Positions 24,701 to 37,109 of a DNA stretch of 64,000 nucleotides are shown here, one piece after another. The position numbers were made by a program, and so were the translations under genes. The stretch is from contig JAREIK010001468.1 of NCBI GenBank assembly GCA_029783825.1, positions 5,068,261 through 5,132,260 on the forward strand. Reading direction: 5' to 3'. The notes under the pieces are model-generated. The model saw nothing but the letters and a program-made list of their open reading frames with translations. It was not told the DNA's origin and made no database searches. This DNA is from Sapria himalayana. Lineage: Eukaryota > Streptophyta > Magnoliopsida > Malpighiales > Rafflesiaceae. Within the stretch, counting starts at the first letter, position 1. Each line of letters starts with the position of its first letter.

Positions 24701-26109
24701 ATAGATGATCAAATTAAGAATGCACAAAGGATGAGTCAACTGTATTCAAACATCTAGTGGGAGTCTTACTATAAAAGATAAAGCATATAGTTCACATTGT
24801 TTAATTTTAATTTTTCTTTTTTCGAAATCTTTTAATCTTGTAAATATGAATCAATAGAAAAGAAAATAATGTTTGAGCTAAGTTGTTTGAAAAGATAATT
24901 AATGAAAAAAAGACTAACTCGATAATCAAAAAATAATACAATACATGAAAAAAATAGAGGATAAATTTGGATACTGTTATATCCAATAATTTTTGAGGGA
25001 TTGTCATTTACTACAACATTACTCAATGAACAAAAGAAAAAATAGTAAAAAGAGGGATTAATAAAAATGAGACTATTAGATTGTGTTAAAAATCTTGAAG
25101 TTTAAAATGGTTAAATGACTCACAGAATAAGTAATCCTAAAGAATAAAAAATATTAACTACTAATTTAGAGAAAATTTTTAAATAATTCTTATTAGTAAG
25201 TATCAAATTGGAAGAACTCTTAGAGAATCTCCGAAGGATTATGATAACCCTTGTATTTGTCAATATTTTGTTATATTTGCGATCTCTTCTTTGGAAATTG
25301 CTGCAAAAACCTATCTTTGATATGTTATTTATTCTTATTACATGCTTTTGCATATTGATATAATGCCCATGCTACTAATAGATATCAACAGTGAGTTGGT
25401 GTCACACAAATAAATTTATCACCAATAATGAACCGTTGTCACTTACAAGCATTGCATCAAAATTAAACTTTTTTTTTTTTTTTTTTTTTTTTTGTTTCTT
25501 CCTTACTTGCTTATGGTGTGTTCCTACTGCGCATTGTACGTGCTACATTGTGTTTTGGGTTTTTTGGGCATAGGGTTTCTCTGCATAGTACGTAGCAGAA
25601 ATGGCGCCTACAAGTTGGCATAACTAGTTTTTTTTTGTGCTTTGTGCATTGCAATACTTTGCACTTAGTGGCCATATGATGCTTGAAGGAAAAGATGGGC
25701 CGGGGCAAACTTCTTTAGTGTGCTTTTTTCGGCTTGAATTTTTGCATGAGCGTGCTTAATTGCATGCGGTGAACCAATGCACCGTGTTGTTATAGTGCAT
25801 ATGCTATTTATCCTTAGACACCTTAGCTTTTTCATTCCATCAGATTTTGACTTTGTTACCATAATAAAATTAAGTTTGGAAACCAATTCATTTCATATCA
25901 ATAAAACCTCTAGCTCAAAAACATATGTACATTTTGTGCGCCCACACACTGGGCAAACTTGATTGGGACAACCATTTGTCTGGTACTTCCAATCATAATA
26001 GAATAAACAAAAAAGAAAAAAATAAACTGCAAACTAAAAATAAGCTGAAACCATAACAAATACTTTATATAAAAATCTAACCATTGATTTTTTATATAAT
26101 AGACTAATC
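24701..26109. repeat. Intron sequence with poly-T tract and LTR-like motif
   Basis: A run of about 23 T lies at 25469-25492. The stretch 25500-25960 is moderately GC-rich with gtgcattg words. At 25935-25985 lies a reverse-strand copy of the LTR-like phrase cacctaa.atgtgggttgcccaatc that recurs through the window. No gene. Confidence 0.45.
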
Positions 26110-26274
26110 AGATTGGAACAACTCATATATTGGGTACTCACATCCATAATGTAATAACAAAATAAAAACGAAAAGAAAGAAAAAACTACAAGGTGTAAAC
26201 TACAACACATTTACATTTTTTTTTCTTTTACACATTATGGATGATAGCACCCAACAAGTGGGCTGCTCTAATCT
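26110..26274. repeat. Inverted pair of LTR-like segments (about 43-bp arms)
   Basis: The left arm 26110-26152 (starts agattggaacaactcat) and the right arm 26232-26274 (its reverse complement starts agattagagcagcccac) are inverted copies about 80% alike, separated by 79 bp. Both carry the recurrent phrase tattgggt....catccataatgt. They could fold as a hairpin. Confidence 0.65.
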
Positions 26275-27163
26275 AAGTTAAAGTTATATTTATATTTTTA
26301 TTGGGCGACTTTTATTATTATATATGTTTTAAAATTTTATATTTATCAATTAATGGAAGAAAAAATGAAGAACTTAGCTGCCTATAAATATGAATAAATA
26401 ACACAAATAAATAAATAAAAATGTTAAATATTGTCATAAAATTTTAAAAATGTTAAATAAATTTTTGATGACTTATCATTAATTATTATAATATTCAAAA
26501 AAATTATAAAATTAAAAAAAATGGTTATATGTAATATGTTTATTTATAAGTTGATAATTAAAAAATTTTAAATTTGGATAGTCACAAAGCTTGTGTATTT
26601 GAAGTCCTAGAAGTGACTGCTATTGTGTTAGTGGTGAAGAATTATGTATATTATTCTCTGTTAAAGATTACACATGAAGAATTTTATAATGATCATTGGA
26701 TAACTTTGCTAGTTAGGATATTATTCTCCACAATTTGTAGTACTTTTGGTATACACTCAAAAAATAATTTCTAATATTTTTTCTTCGGTATGATTATTCT
26801 TTTGTAGTGTATGCATTAAATTGAAACTCTCATGCCTTTTTCTTTATCATGATTAGATCTTTCTCGATCTCTTGTATATCTATTTGTAGTACTAGTAATG
26901 TAACTCTAGTCTGGTGAGAAAATTTTGATTACTCAAAATCTTGCGGTATGACACTAAAAAATTATTTGATAAAGAGTATAGAAATATCATGTTAAGAAGG
27001 TATTTTATTAATCTTACTCCCTCAAACACATTGATTTTTAGTGGTAAAATCTCTAAGAGCTACATAACTAAATGAGTAAACGAGTAAAGTGAGAGGTAAT
27101 TTGTTATTGCTCTTTAGGCTCTTTTAGTCTCATTCTCATTAACTTTGAGCAACATCTTGTATC
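26275..27163. other. AT-rich intron sequence, nothing recognised
   Basis: A 66-codon + frame at 26574-26774 has no family match and AT-driven composition. No repeat ends are seen. Confidence 0.4.
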
Positions 27164-27562
27164 TAGAGGTGTCGATTGGGCCGGGCCGGGCCGGCCAGGC
27201 ATGAGGCATGGCACGGTTCAGCCGTGCCTGGGTCGGCCCGACACGGAAAAATTCCATGCCCGGTCCCGTGCCGTACCCCGGGTTAGGCACGAGCCGTGCC
27301 GTGCCTGACCCGGCACACGGCATGGCACACCGGCATGGGTTTGTCCCGTGCCGGGTGTCTAGTGAGCCCGACCCCACGATGGCCCCTCCCGCAAAAAAGA
27401 CCGTGGGTCAGGTCTGATTCGACCAGACCCGCGGTCCCCCCCCCCCCCCCGAATCCCGACCCGTACGGACATGCAAGCCCAAGCGGGCCAGGCAAGGCAC
27501 GCCACGGCCCGCCGTGCTTGGTGCCTGGCCCGACTATTTTAAACTTCCCGTTGACACCTCTA
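27164..27562. mobile_element. GC-rich non-autonomous hAT element (399 bp)
   Basis: The left terminus is TAGAGGTGTCGATTGGGCC and the right terminus ends CCCGTTGACACCTCTA, a near-perfect inverted repeat. An 8-bp target duplication CTTGTATC stands at 27156-27163 and 27563-27570. Interior GC is about two thirds, made of gggccgggccgg and gcacggc words, with a C run of about 14 near 27437-27450. No transposase. Open frames through it on both strands are composition artefacts. Confidence 0.9.
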
Positions 27563-27935
27563 CTTGTATCCGTGTCTGAGATGAATAAAATAATGTTATT
27601 AGACTTATAGAATCTTGTATGTTGTACAAGATAAAAAAATTGAGGGTATTCTAGCACTTAACACCCTTTCCCATTAACTGACCTATGGTTTTTGTCTATT
27701 GATTCTCATATGAAATCAATAGACGAGAGGCAATATGTAACCAAATATCCATAATCGCATCAATGGGAAGTTTATTCATCTGGTGATTAATCATTTCCTA
27801 ACTAAAGAATAATGTTTAAAGACTATTGGAGTCTCTGGGTATAATTTATGTGCCCGAGTCTCAATAAAGTATAAACCAAAATATTGATTTTCTTCATGTT
27901 TTTTTTTAATGTAAATTTCAGCAGCCACCGGAATA
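27563..27935. other. Intron sequence, nothing recognised
   Basis: Apart from the 8-bp target duplication at its start, no coding or repeat structure is supported here. Confidence 0.4.
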
Positions 27936-28640
27936 TTTTTACACACCAAAGTTTCTGCACGGTTCACTCTTTTGTGCTCGTGCACTGTTCACGCGTGCAC
28001 TTTTCATCGAGCATTATTCACGTGTTTTATTCACAAACTCTGCTAACACACTGGTGTAATCCTCCATGTTGATTTAGTTGGTGCCGACACAGTGAACACT
28101 GCCACATCACAAACTACACGCACCTGTGTACTCTTTCATGTTGACACAATGTACATTGTCATTTCACAAACTGCATACACTTATACATAGTAGATGATTG
28201 GTAAGCACTTACTGTTGCACACTCTTGCATTTAGTTCAGTGCTCACTCGCATTGCACACAATGCATTGTTACATACTCACACACCCACACACGTGTCGAT
28301 GCTGTAACAAATGCATTCCTCATGTAAAAGCTTCCTCTACTTAGGGTTTGACTCTTATGCCATGTAGAAAACTAGGCCATAACAAATCATAATTTAAAAT
28401 GTACAATGAAAATCCTAAATATTTAGCCCTAGCTTTGTTTTGAGACAGCCTACATACTGAGTGCTCTCATTCATAAAACTTAATTAAAAAATAAAGCAAA
28501 AACAATGATAAATTGTAATGAAAAGTTATCAATTTTTGTTGTTCATGTTGAAGAAAATATCAAATTTGATGGGGTATGTTGTTCGGATCATAGTTTATTC
28601 AAAACCACAAAATATTAAGAATAATACTTGATCATAATAT

Positions 28641-28674
<34 letters not shown>

Positions 28675-29010
28675 TGCACACTAATTGCACAAAAAATATA
28701 TATTACATGTCAATACATATATTGAACACAGATTACAATTAAAATTTAAGCATATAAATAAATTGTAAAGTTCAAGCCAGTGTGATGAGGAGGGAAAGGA
28801 AATGAGCAGCCTCTTACCCTATGTAACCCATGATGCCGAAGAAAAAATGCAGCGGTCTTGTGTGACTAGTAATACCAAAAAAAAAAACTGTCACTTTTTG
28901 TGTTTGTTTTTGGTTTTAATCAAAATTTGATGGGAGTATTCCCCCATCCAAGAGGGCATCATGCCTTTTGTGAATGACAACATTTCCATTTTTCTAACTC
29001 CTTTTTTTGT
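27936..29010 (-). repeat. Retroelement leader/LTR-like repeat, copy 1, with CA microsatellite
   Basis: 27940-28310 is rich in tgcacactgttcac words. At 28340-28365 the reverse strand reads tggcataagagtcaaaccct, like a mutated tRNA-Met primer site. The LTR-like phrase (reverse) is at 28435-28478. A CA run is at 28642-28671. Segments 28321-28430 and 28560-29010 are homologous to 32241-32357 and 30815-32110: shared phrases include gcttcctctac.tagggtttga, gaaaactaggccataa, aagcagcctcttta-type words, and tggttttaatcaaaa. The order of the two modules differs between copies. Confidence 0.6.
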
Positions 29011-29349
29011 TAATTTTTTTTTATTTTATTGAAAAATCAGATGAGGGAGTGCAACTCTTTTAGTCTAAAGAGTTATTTATTGACTAAACTTTTTGATTAC
29101 TAATTGTGTTCTATGGCTTTTTCTTATCATACAGTCCATCCACTTAGCAAGAAAAGATTTTTGGCCAAATGGAAAAATATTTTTTCTAGTTTGAACCTAA
29201 AGGTTTTTGTTACTTACTCACATGGTCGAGTCTCATGTACTAAAGATTAATATTGTTTTTTTGATAAATAATATTTTACTGATCTATAGGCACTCTTGTC
29301 GAAGTGATATATAAAGTGATATCTTTATTATCTTTTGCAATGATTATTG
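29011..29349. other. Intron sequence, nothing recognised
   Basis: AT-rich; no supported feature. Confidence 0.4.
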
Positions 29350-29880
29350 TACTGTTAACTAGTTTTCATTTGGTATGTATTAGTATCTCTTAGTGTCAGC
29401 TGATGTATTGCCTGTATCTGCAAATAAATGTCTTTTGTACCTAAATTTTGTGATGTTCCATAATTGTTCATCTTTATTGTGTCATAATTAATAGGTGTGT
29501 TGGCAGTTAAAAAGTCATTACGCGAGGATGATATGAATTGATGTTCCTGAGTCAATAAGTCAATCACCATTTTGAGATGTTATATTAGTAGAAATTTCAT
29601 TGCTAACTAACATAGAATTACATTTGAGGTGATATGGGCCTTTCTATCACGTCTATCTCCTCTCATGCATGGTTGCGGTATTCTTTTTTAAGAATAATAG
29701 TTTTTTTATGTGTCCCATCTTATTATAGTGATAAAATAATTGATTATTTTCTGCTTTATTACTTATCTTTGAAAGAATGAGTTTTTCCATTTGATTGTGT
29801 CTCGTGGTATTCCTATCATCTCTCTTAGAAATGAAAATATTATAAAATTTTTTTTGTTCTCATTTTTCCTTTTTCAAATA
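29350..29880 (-). pseudogene. Ty1-copia gag zinc knuckle and protease relic (reverse strand)
   Basis: On the reverse strand at about 29745-29690 a piece like FYHYNKMGHIKK corresponds to the copia zinc knuckle 'CFYCGKPGHIKKxC', with Cys residues lost. Downstream at about 29575-29530 comes the equivalent of 'WLIDSGAS.HI', the aspartic protease active site, readable in shifted frames as LIDSGTSIHI. Then a degraded stretch follows to 29350. The order (knuckle then protease) is right for copia. It is inactive. Confidence 0.6.
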
Positions 29881-29911
29881 ATAAGTTTTCTGAGATAATG
29901 TGCATTGTCAC

Positions 29912-30116
29912 CAATGATTAAAATATCAATTTTTACGGATATATCTATACTTGGATTTTACGGATATATCGGATATATCGAAGATATATCAGTATATTTT
30001 TGTATATGAGCATCAATAAATGATAGATATATCGGTCTTGATTGATATATCGATACTTAGAATTTATGGATGTTTCGGAGATATATCGGTGGATATATCA
30101 GAATTTTTTATCCTTG
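29912..30116. mobile_element. Small hAT-type element with internal atatatcgg repeats (205 bp)
   Basis: Termini CAATGATTAAAA and, reverse-complemented, CAAGGATAAAAA form an imperfect inverted repeat. An 8-bp target duplication ATTGTCAC stands at 29904-29911 and 30117-30124. The interior consists of gatatatcgg-type words in both orientations. It has no coding capacity; the family is distinct from the GC-rich ones. Confidence 0.8.
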
Positions 30117-30124
30117 ATTGTCAC

Positions 30125-30814
30125 AACACCTCCAGACAATGACACATGCACAGGGAAACATGAAATTATTCTCAATTGTCTTGAAGCGAGCTCAACATTA
30201 GACAAGCTAGCAATTCATATTCCAAAATTATTTTCATTTGTGAAAACTAATTTATTAGCCCTTTAAAGATATTGAGATGTGTTAATGTTAAATTATTATT
30301 TTTGAACTTCAGGTTAACTATATGTTTAATGATCATTATTTTATTTTTAAATTTATTTTTTTGAACATACACTCTAGTTTATTTCATTGCTTGTTTGTCT
30401 TCATTTCATCGGTAACATCTTAAATATTGCTATGTATTTATTATCAAATTGTGAAGACAATCTTATAGTGCAAGTCTTTGTTTTCTTGTTCGCTCATTCT
30501 TGTAGGTATCGTCTTCTTTCTCATAAGGTCACACAACTATTTAACTATAAGATAGTCATATTTTTTTTTTCCAAATAGAATAATTAGTCATAATTAATTT
30601 TATTATTATAAACTAATTTTTCATGATAACAAAAAATAATATCAACAGTAAATAATTTATATAAACAAAAATGACTTGAAATGTGTTTGAAATATCAATA
30701 TAATAATAACGAATAGATTAGATACTATCTTATTATCAATGAAGAATGTTCTCATTCACATAAGTTTGGATATCACTTTTTGGGTGGTATTTCGAGCCTC
30801 ACTCAAATACCGGT
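30125..30814. other. Intron sequence, nothing recognised
   Basis: The + frame running 30042-30266 crosses the edge of the small hAT-type element and so is not a gene. A 63-codon + frame at 30387-30578 has no match. Confidence 0.45.
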
Positions 30815-31711
30815 TGTTGGGGTATGTCGTTCATACCTTACTTTATTCGAAATCACAAATATCAAGAATGATACTTGGTTATTAATAATGGATACAATAA
30901 ATTAAAATGACCCAAAAATTAAGAAAAGCTTAATATAGAAATTCTGCAAATTCTAATACAGTAAAAATCAAAGTTCAAATATAATAATGCCAAATCAAAT
31001 AATATATACTAAATTTTTTTTTACATATACAATAAGTCAATAAAGCAAATAATATTCAAAATTATATTTGAACTAAAATATATTTTTTAAGTTATAAAAT
31101 CTTAGAAATTTTAATGGCTACATAAGTCGTAGCCATATTCTAGTACCACAACTTTATGTTATAAATGCTAATTAAGTTATCATTAATTTTCTTAGCTTTG
31201 CAAAAATCAAATAAAAGAAATAGATCAATGCTATGTCTCATGCCCAATGACGCGGTTGTCTTATAGAACTGAAAAACTTAAGTCATAACTTTTATTCAAC
31301 ATCATGATTTCTAATTAAAATACTTATGCAATGTGTTTGTGTATATAAGGAAAATCCTAAGATACCATTAGGAGTTCCACAAAAGGCATGAGAACAAACA
31401 CAAACCTATGATTTTGGGGTAAATGCTCTGGTTCTTTTCTCATGTTATTATCTAGGTAATAGTATCGTTTAGTCGGATTCACGACTTGGAATTAACAAGG
31501 TGATTGTGTTTTGATTGCTGGGCCAAAGTGGAGATTTTGTCCATAATTTTTCAAATCTTTAAGCATTGTCTAAGTTATATTTCTTCATGGCTCACAATCT
31601 TGCACATAAACAAGATCAACAACAACAAATAATACAACACACACACTGAATTATAAATAAAATTGTGATTATGCACACACACACACACACAATCTGCACA
31701 TAATTTGCACA

Positions 31712-31799
<88 letters not shown>

Positions 31800-32360
31800 T
31801 ACACATCAATACACATATTGCAATTTTAATATAAGTATATAAATAAATTGTAAATTTCAAACTAATGTGAGGAGGAGAGATAAGAAATAAGCAGCCTCTT
31901 AGTCTCTGTAACTCGCGATGTCGAAGAATAAGGAGCAAAGATAAAAGAAAAAAATGCAGCAGCCTTACGTAACCAGTAATTCCGAAAAAAACGTATTTTG
32001 TCACCTTATTTTTTTTGTTTTTGGTTTTAATCAAAACCGGATTGGGGCACACCCTCATCGAAGAGGGCACCACATCTTTTGTGAAAACAGTAACATTCGT
32101 TTTTTCACAACTTCTATTTTCTGTTATGTTTTTTATTTTTTTGAAAAATTATTAAGATTTTATACCACATTTTTGGTCTAACGTACTCGTAGCTTTCAAA
32201 AAAAAAGACCAGTTTACCCATTTTAATGAAACGCATGCCTCATGTCAAAGCTTCCTCTACGTAGGGTTTGATACTTGGACTCTTATTCCATATAGAAAAC
32301 TAGGCCATAAACATCATACCCTATAAAATATATAAAGAAAAACATAAATAAGTAGGGTTT
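30815..32360 (-). repeat. Retroelement leader/LTR-like repeat, copy 2
   Basis: Homologous to 27936-29010 in two modules: 30815-30880 with 31660-32110 matches 28560-29010, and 32241-32357 matches 28321-28430. The reverse strand near 32290-32265 reads ggaataagagtcc, a mutated primer-site phrase. It includes the AC-TA-TG compound microsatellite. Boundaries are approximate. Confidence 0.55.
31673..31796. repeat. Compound microsatellite AC - TA - TG
   Basis: A short AC run (to 31690), then TA repeats at about 31719-31752 and TG repeats at 31753-31795. The AC and TG tracts flank TA, so the region is partly self-complementary. The reverse frame across it (His-Thr and Ile-Tyr repeats) is an artefact. 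Confidence 0.9.
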
Positions 32361-33006
32361 CTTATTCATTAAAATATAAATAAAACATAAACCAACAGCA
32401 GAGATAGACTGTAGAAAGAAGATATCAAATTTTTGTGTTCTAAAAATATCAAATCAAACTAGTTGGATATATAGTGACCCACGCCACACATGGCATGTTA
32501 GCAGGAATGAAGTGTGTACAGATGGTACTCAATGAAAGCTACTATTTTGACACATGGGGATGAGGCTGAGAATGATGAAAATCTAGTTATGCACCTTGTG
32601 ATTATGTTGCAAGAGAATATTATTTCAAGAAACGCAAAGACAGATACATATCCAGTGATTTTGTTGGTCCAAGACAATCAATTATAATATATTACACAAT
32701 TGGATTTCCTGACATTAGTAGCCATCAATTGCAAAAATATTACATGTTATGCCCATGCATTATTATAAAAAAGAACACATTAAAACCCCAACATTGTATT
32801 GCAGGGCATTACTACAAAAAACTGCACACAGTATTTAAGATGACAATTATGTGCAGGGGTGTGCTTTGTAAGTGGTTAAAGTGTGTGTGCAGATATGGGT
32901 TTCTTAGCTGACTTAATAATATAAAATATCAAAACTAATTTTGAACAAGTCATATATAGTTTAGATTATCATTCAGTTTCTGCTATATTTATTGATAAAC
33001 TGGCAG
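32361..33006. other. Intron sequence before exon c
   Basis: No family recognised. The end carries the acceptor region of exon c (tgctatatttattgataaactggcag). Confidence 0.45.
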
Positions 33007-33080
33007 AGGAACCAAATACATTGCTGTGGAGCAGCCCGTGGAAGCATTCACCAACATCCTTTTCTCTTCTGGAACCACTG
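33007..33080 (+). CDS. AAE18: AAE18-like exon c (74 nt), first half of the AMP-binding loop
   Basis: The acceptor is ctggcag and the donor gtgatt. One base completes Arg from exon b, then the frame reads GTKYIAVEQPVEAF and TNILFSSGTTG. The last part is the conserved A3 phosphate-binding signature of adenylate-forming enzymes (Ser/Thr/Gly-rich loop), continued as VPK in exon d. The exon is an island between introns of 28.6 and 15.9 kb filled with transposon debris. The splice phases on both sides agree exactly with the flanking exons, which is strong evidence despite the distance. Confidence 0.88.
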
Positions 33081-35896
33081 GTGATTCCTTGATTAACATG
33101 AATGCATCATTATGTTTGTTTTTTGGAAATTAACCTAAGGCATTGTTGAAAATTTAGGTCAAAAAATGTTTGATAAGCTACTTGAGAAGTTGTTTCTTTA
33201 CTGCAATTTAAATTTTTTATTAGCATTTTTTGGTAAGTGACATTCAGAGAAGTTGAATATGTGACCTAAGAAATCTTGAATTATTGTTATAAATTGAGTT
33301 GATGAAATAAAATAAACAATTAAAGTTGACTTAATACAACCATAAAAATAAAATAATACAACTTACCTTCAATTTCTTACAACTCAATTTATAACAATAC
33401 GCTTATATGTCTCTTATATATGGGGACAAATTAATTGAGACAAAATACATGAGTTGAGTATATCCATCAAATAGAAAATACAAAACTAAAATATCAAACT
33501 CTAATACCTCCCATTAGCGTGATTAGCCTAGTACATGAAACTTTGGAACATCGAAATGAAATTAGAAACAAATCATAAGCTAATTTGAATCAAAATCAAT
33601 TAATAGACTTCTGCTACATGATGAGACCGACAATAATGGGGGAGCAATAGTGGAGGCAACTCATGTTATAATGAAATTTGAGTAATAAAGAGAAAATATC
33701 GGCTATTATTTGATATTTTACTTATTGATTTTTTTAGGTTATTTGGTGATTATATCTTGTTTTGTTTATACTTATTTTAGAATTTATTATAGAAATTTTA
33801 TTAAATTTTATTTTGAGATAATTTGATAAATATTAATAAAATTATAATGATTTTGTTAAAATTGGTAGACTCGTTGAAGTAAATGCTTGGAGGGAAGAAA
33901 AATGATGAAGTGTCATGACAATTTCCTAGTCATGACTTGGTTATATATTATACATTCATTTTTAAGTAGTTATAGTAAACTTTCTTGGGTTTAACTGTAC
34001 AAAAATTAGTCGTGATTTTTTTTGTATGTTAAATTTTACCATTGAATTGATACAAATATTTTTTTGAATAACATAATAATGGTCATGATTTTGAGTCGGG
34101 GCAACACTATTTCTCGAATGCTTAATGGCTATGATTTTATTTTTTTATCACACTAGTCAAGTATCCTACTAGTATTAATAGTCGTGGTAATTTTTAGAGC
34201 CGTGCTTATTTGATGCATAGTCAAATTATTAAATATTTTGAGTCATGATATTTTTTTTTCTCATGATTTTTTATTCTAGAGAGTATTTACTCTGGTCATG
34301 ATTTTTTCTTACATTGTGACTTTGTGCTCCAGATAGAAAATATCAAACCCATGATCAATTTAGTGATGTGACTCTATGTTACATAGAGAAAATCTCTCAG
34401 TTGCAACAATCAAACCTTCATGATATTTTGCTCAGAAATCTAAAACCAAAACTATAAACAATCTCAGTTTCATGATTTTATATTACAGGAAGTACTTGAG
34501 TCATTATATTTAATATTGTGATTTTTGTACTTTAGTGAAGATTCAGTGAGATAAAAAAGTCATGACATCAAGCCAATACCGTAACTTATAGCTTAAAATA
34601 TTATATGGATTTCTAAAGTATAAATATGACACTTGGAAAAAATACAAAAAATTGAAAGATATGAGAAAAAAATTTAATTATGTACGTCAAGAATTCTAGG
34701 TGATGTAAATCTATTTTTCATTTAGGAAAAATCCGAGGCTAACATAAATAATATTTGATTGAGATTAAGATTTTATATTTAGATTTTTATTGGAGTATTT
34801 AATATGAACCCTTGAATTCATGAGATATCTCTTAAATATTTTTCATGTGATTCTTTTTTCTCAATGTCCAATTAAATTAAGATCTAGGATGATAAATATA
34901 TATTGTGTTGTGATAAATTATTGATTATATGAGTTTATTTTTGTGTTTATATTATATTTTAGTATTGATGGACATAGATGCAAAATAAATTAAAATTTTG
35001 ATTTTTACTAATATGTAGGTTTATGCATGTTTTTCGTGATGCACTATGACATGTAAGTCATGTGATATGATAAAAAAGAAGTGATAGTCATTCTAATTGT
35101 AATATGTTAGATAAATTAATATATAAAAATCTAAAGTTAGGATAAATTTAATCGTAGTAAGTATGATATTTATGAAACTAAAAGTATGAACATATTTAAG
35201 GTCAACCACCATATATTTTTTAGAAGAACTAACCTTCGAAAAATATGTAGATTAAGTAAAATATCTAATATTGGAATTTCATTAGTATGGTGGTGACATT
35301 CTTGCAGGTTTTTCTTTTTGTATGATTTTAATATGTAAGATTTATGTAAAGATATATGTTAATTCTTATGAGTATAATATTTATGAAGTCGAAAATATAA
35401 ATATATTTAATATCATATTAAATCTTATTTTTAAGATATCTAGATGTTAGAAAATTAAAGTATATATTTGAAACAATATTGAAGGGCAGTTGATGAATTA
35501 TCTAAATGGTATAGATGTGCAAATGATCCTTGGACAGAATGATGTATAATTTTTATATTGAAATACTAAGGAGATAATAACGAGGGAGTCATCTTTAGTA
35601 GTGATAGTCCAAGTATAATGGTCATTTTGTATATCAAGATGACACATAAGTATTTTTATATTAATTTATCGTTCATCCGACAATCAAATATAATTTTGAC
35701 CAAATACAATAGAAATGTTGTCATGCACAAGGACATAAGTCAACCTTAGAGTCCGAGTATAGTTATGAAGATAAAATAAATCTATTCACCTTAAGCATCT
35801 GTTAGTTTATTATTGGTTGATCAAACTACCTATATAATTCTTATGAGATTAATATCTGAATTTGTAATAATTTTATTACTCGTATGACTCTTATAT
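33081..35896. other. AT-rich intron sequence
   Basis: At about 34010-34580 the phrase gtcatgattttttt and words like tgtgactttgtg and ttacatagagaa recur as a degenerate tandem-like array, resembling 200-540. No coding signal. Confidence 0.45.
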
Positions 35897-36592
35897 TTAA
35901 AGAGCTACGTTGAACAAAAAATCTTCGCTCAATGAGATCTTGGATTCGTGTTTATTTATGATAGTTTTGACATCCTCACATTGCAATGGTTTTCCAACTA
36001 GAAATGGCTTTAGGTCCATGTCTTTTGTTATTAAAATTGAAAACAATGCAAAAAGAAAGACTTCAGATGAAGCTAAATGTATCACTTAATTTATATCAAT
36101 TAGAAGAGAAATAATAATTGTAGTATTATTCAAGTCAACAGGCTGTCTAGTTTACTGGGCAATCCTATGTTCTCTTTATTGATGAGCAATTACTTTCATC
36201 TGGATGACTTGAGGAATGGAAAACAAAAACTTAGGATCATTATTGTCTACCAAAGGTGACACAATTTGAGCATATTGGGTAGCAAAAACTTGTGCTCTCT
36301 AATTATCAAGATGAGCCTCTAAGAATTTTGGGTCAATTGCATTTGTTCCAGAATTAATATAATCAACATTGGCTTGATCAACGTGATTATTTTCTAGAGT
36401 AGTTGCTGAATCATAACATGTAGATGATTTAAATATTTTTATAGAAGCAGTGGCTGTAGAATGAATCTCTTCGTCATCACTAGCATTAATATCAATAATT
36501 TCATGATTAAGATTACGTGGACTAGAATTGACTAGTAAATTATAATTGGCTTGATGTTCTATCTTGAGAGAGTTAAGAGAAACATCCTTCAC
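35897..36592 (-). pseudogene. Unidentified reverse-strand coding remnant
   Basis: A 97-codon reverse frame (36592-36299) with an acidic Ser-rich stretch (INASDDEEIHSTATAS) runs on, past its stop, into a readable piece containing NNDPKFLFSIPQVIQMK at about 36290-36190. A second reverse frame lies at 36085-35897 (62 codons, with KPFLVGKPLQCEDVKT). Composition is more protein-like than the surroundings. I do not recognise the family; it may be a retroelement or transposon accessory part, or host gene debris. Confidence 0.3.
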
Positions 36593-37109
36593 CCTTTTTT
36601 CATGTTCTTCAGGAATTGTATCAAAATCTTGGTTAGAATAATTTTAGAATCTCTACTAATAAATTCGATGCATTTGGTCACACTCCTCTACTATATATTT
36701 TTATTATATTTACCAAATGAGCAAATTTAATGTTATTTCTTTTTTATAATAAGTGACATAATAGATTTTATAGAGGCAAAAATCTTTTTTGTATGATACT
36801 CTCTTATATTATTTAGAAAATATTAAAATATTTTAATAATTAGAGAGTCACATTTTAGGTCAAACATTAAAATATAAGATTTATCTATGTTAAAATTCTT
36901 AGATGTTTACTTGATTTGTTAGTTAGGATTTAAAATTAAGATTATTTTATCTTGAATATTTCTTATATTATGTCATTATTATCATGAGTTAGATACTATT
37001 ATCTTTGTAATTTTATATATTCAACTAATAATATATATTTTGAAATCGGCATTGAAATGATTCAAGAGTTTATATGGAATGAATGATATTTTTATTGGAG
37101 TAAGTATAT
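36593..37109. other. AT-rich intron sequence, nothing recognised
   Basis: No supported feature. Confidence 0.4.

Noticed and set aside
27114..27657. Several 70-124-codon Gly/Pro/Arg-rich frames
   Set aside because: All cross the GC-rich hAT element at 27164-27562 and its borders; overlapping frames on both strands and no family match.
30042..30266. 74-codon + frame
   Set aside because: It starts inside the small hAT-type element and crosses its target duplication.
31669..32073. 134-codon reverse frame
   Set aside because: His-Thr and Ile-Tyr stretches come from the AC-TA-TG microsatellite.
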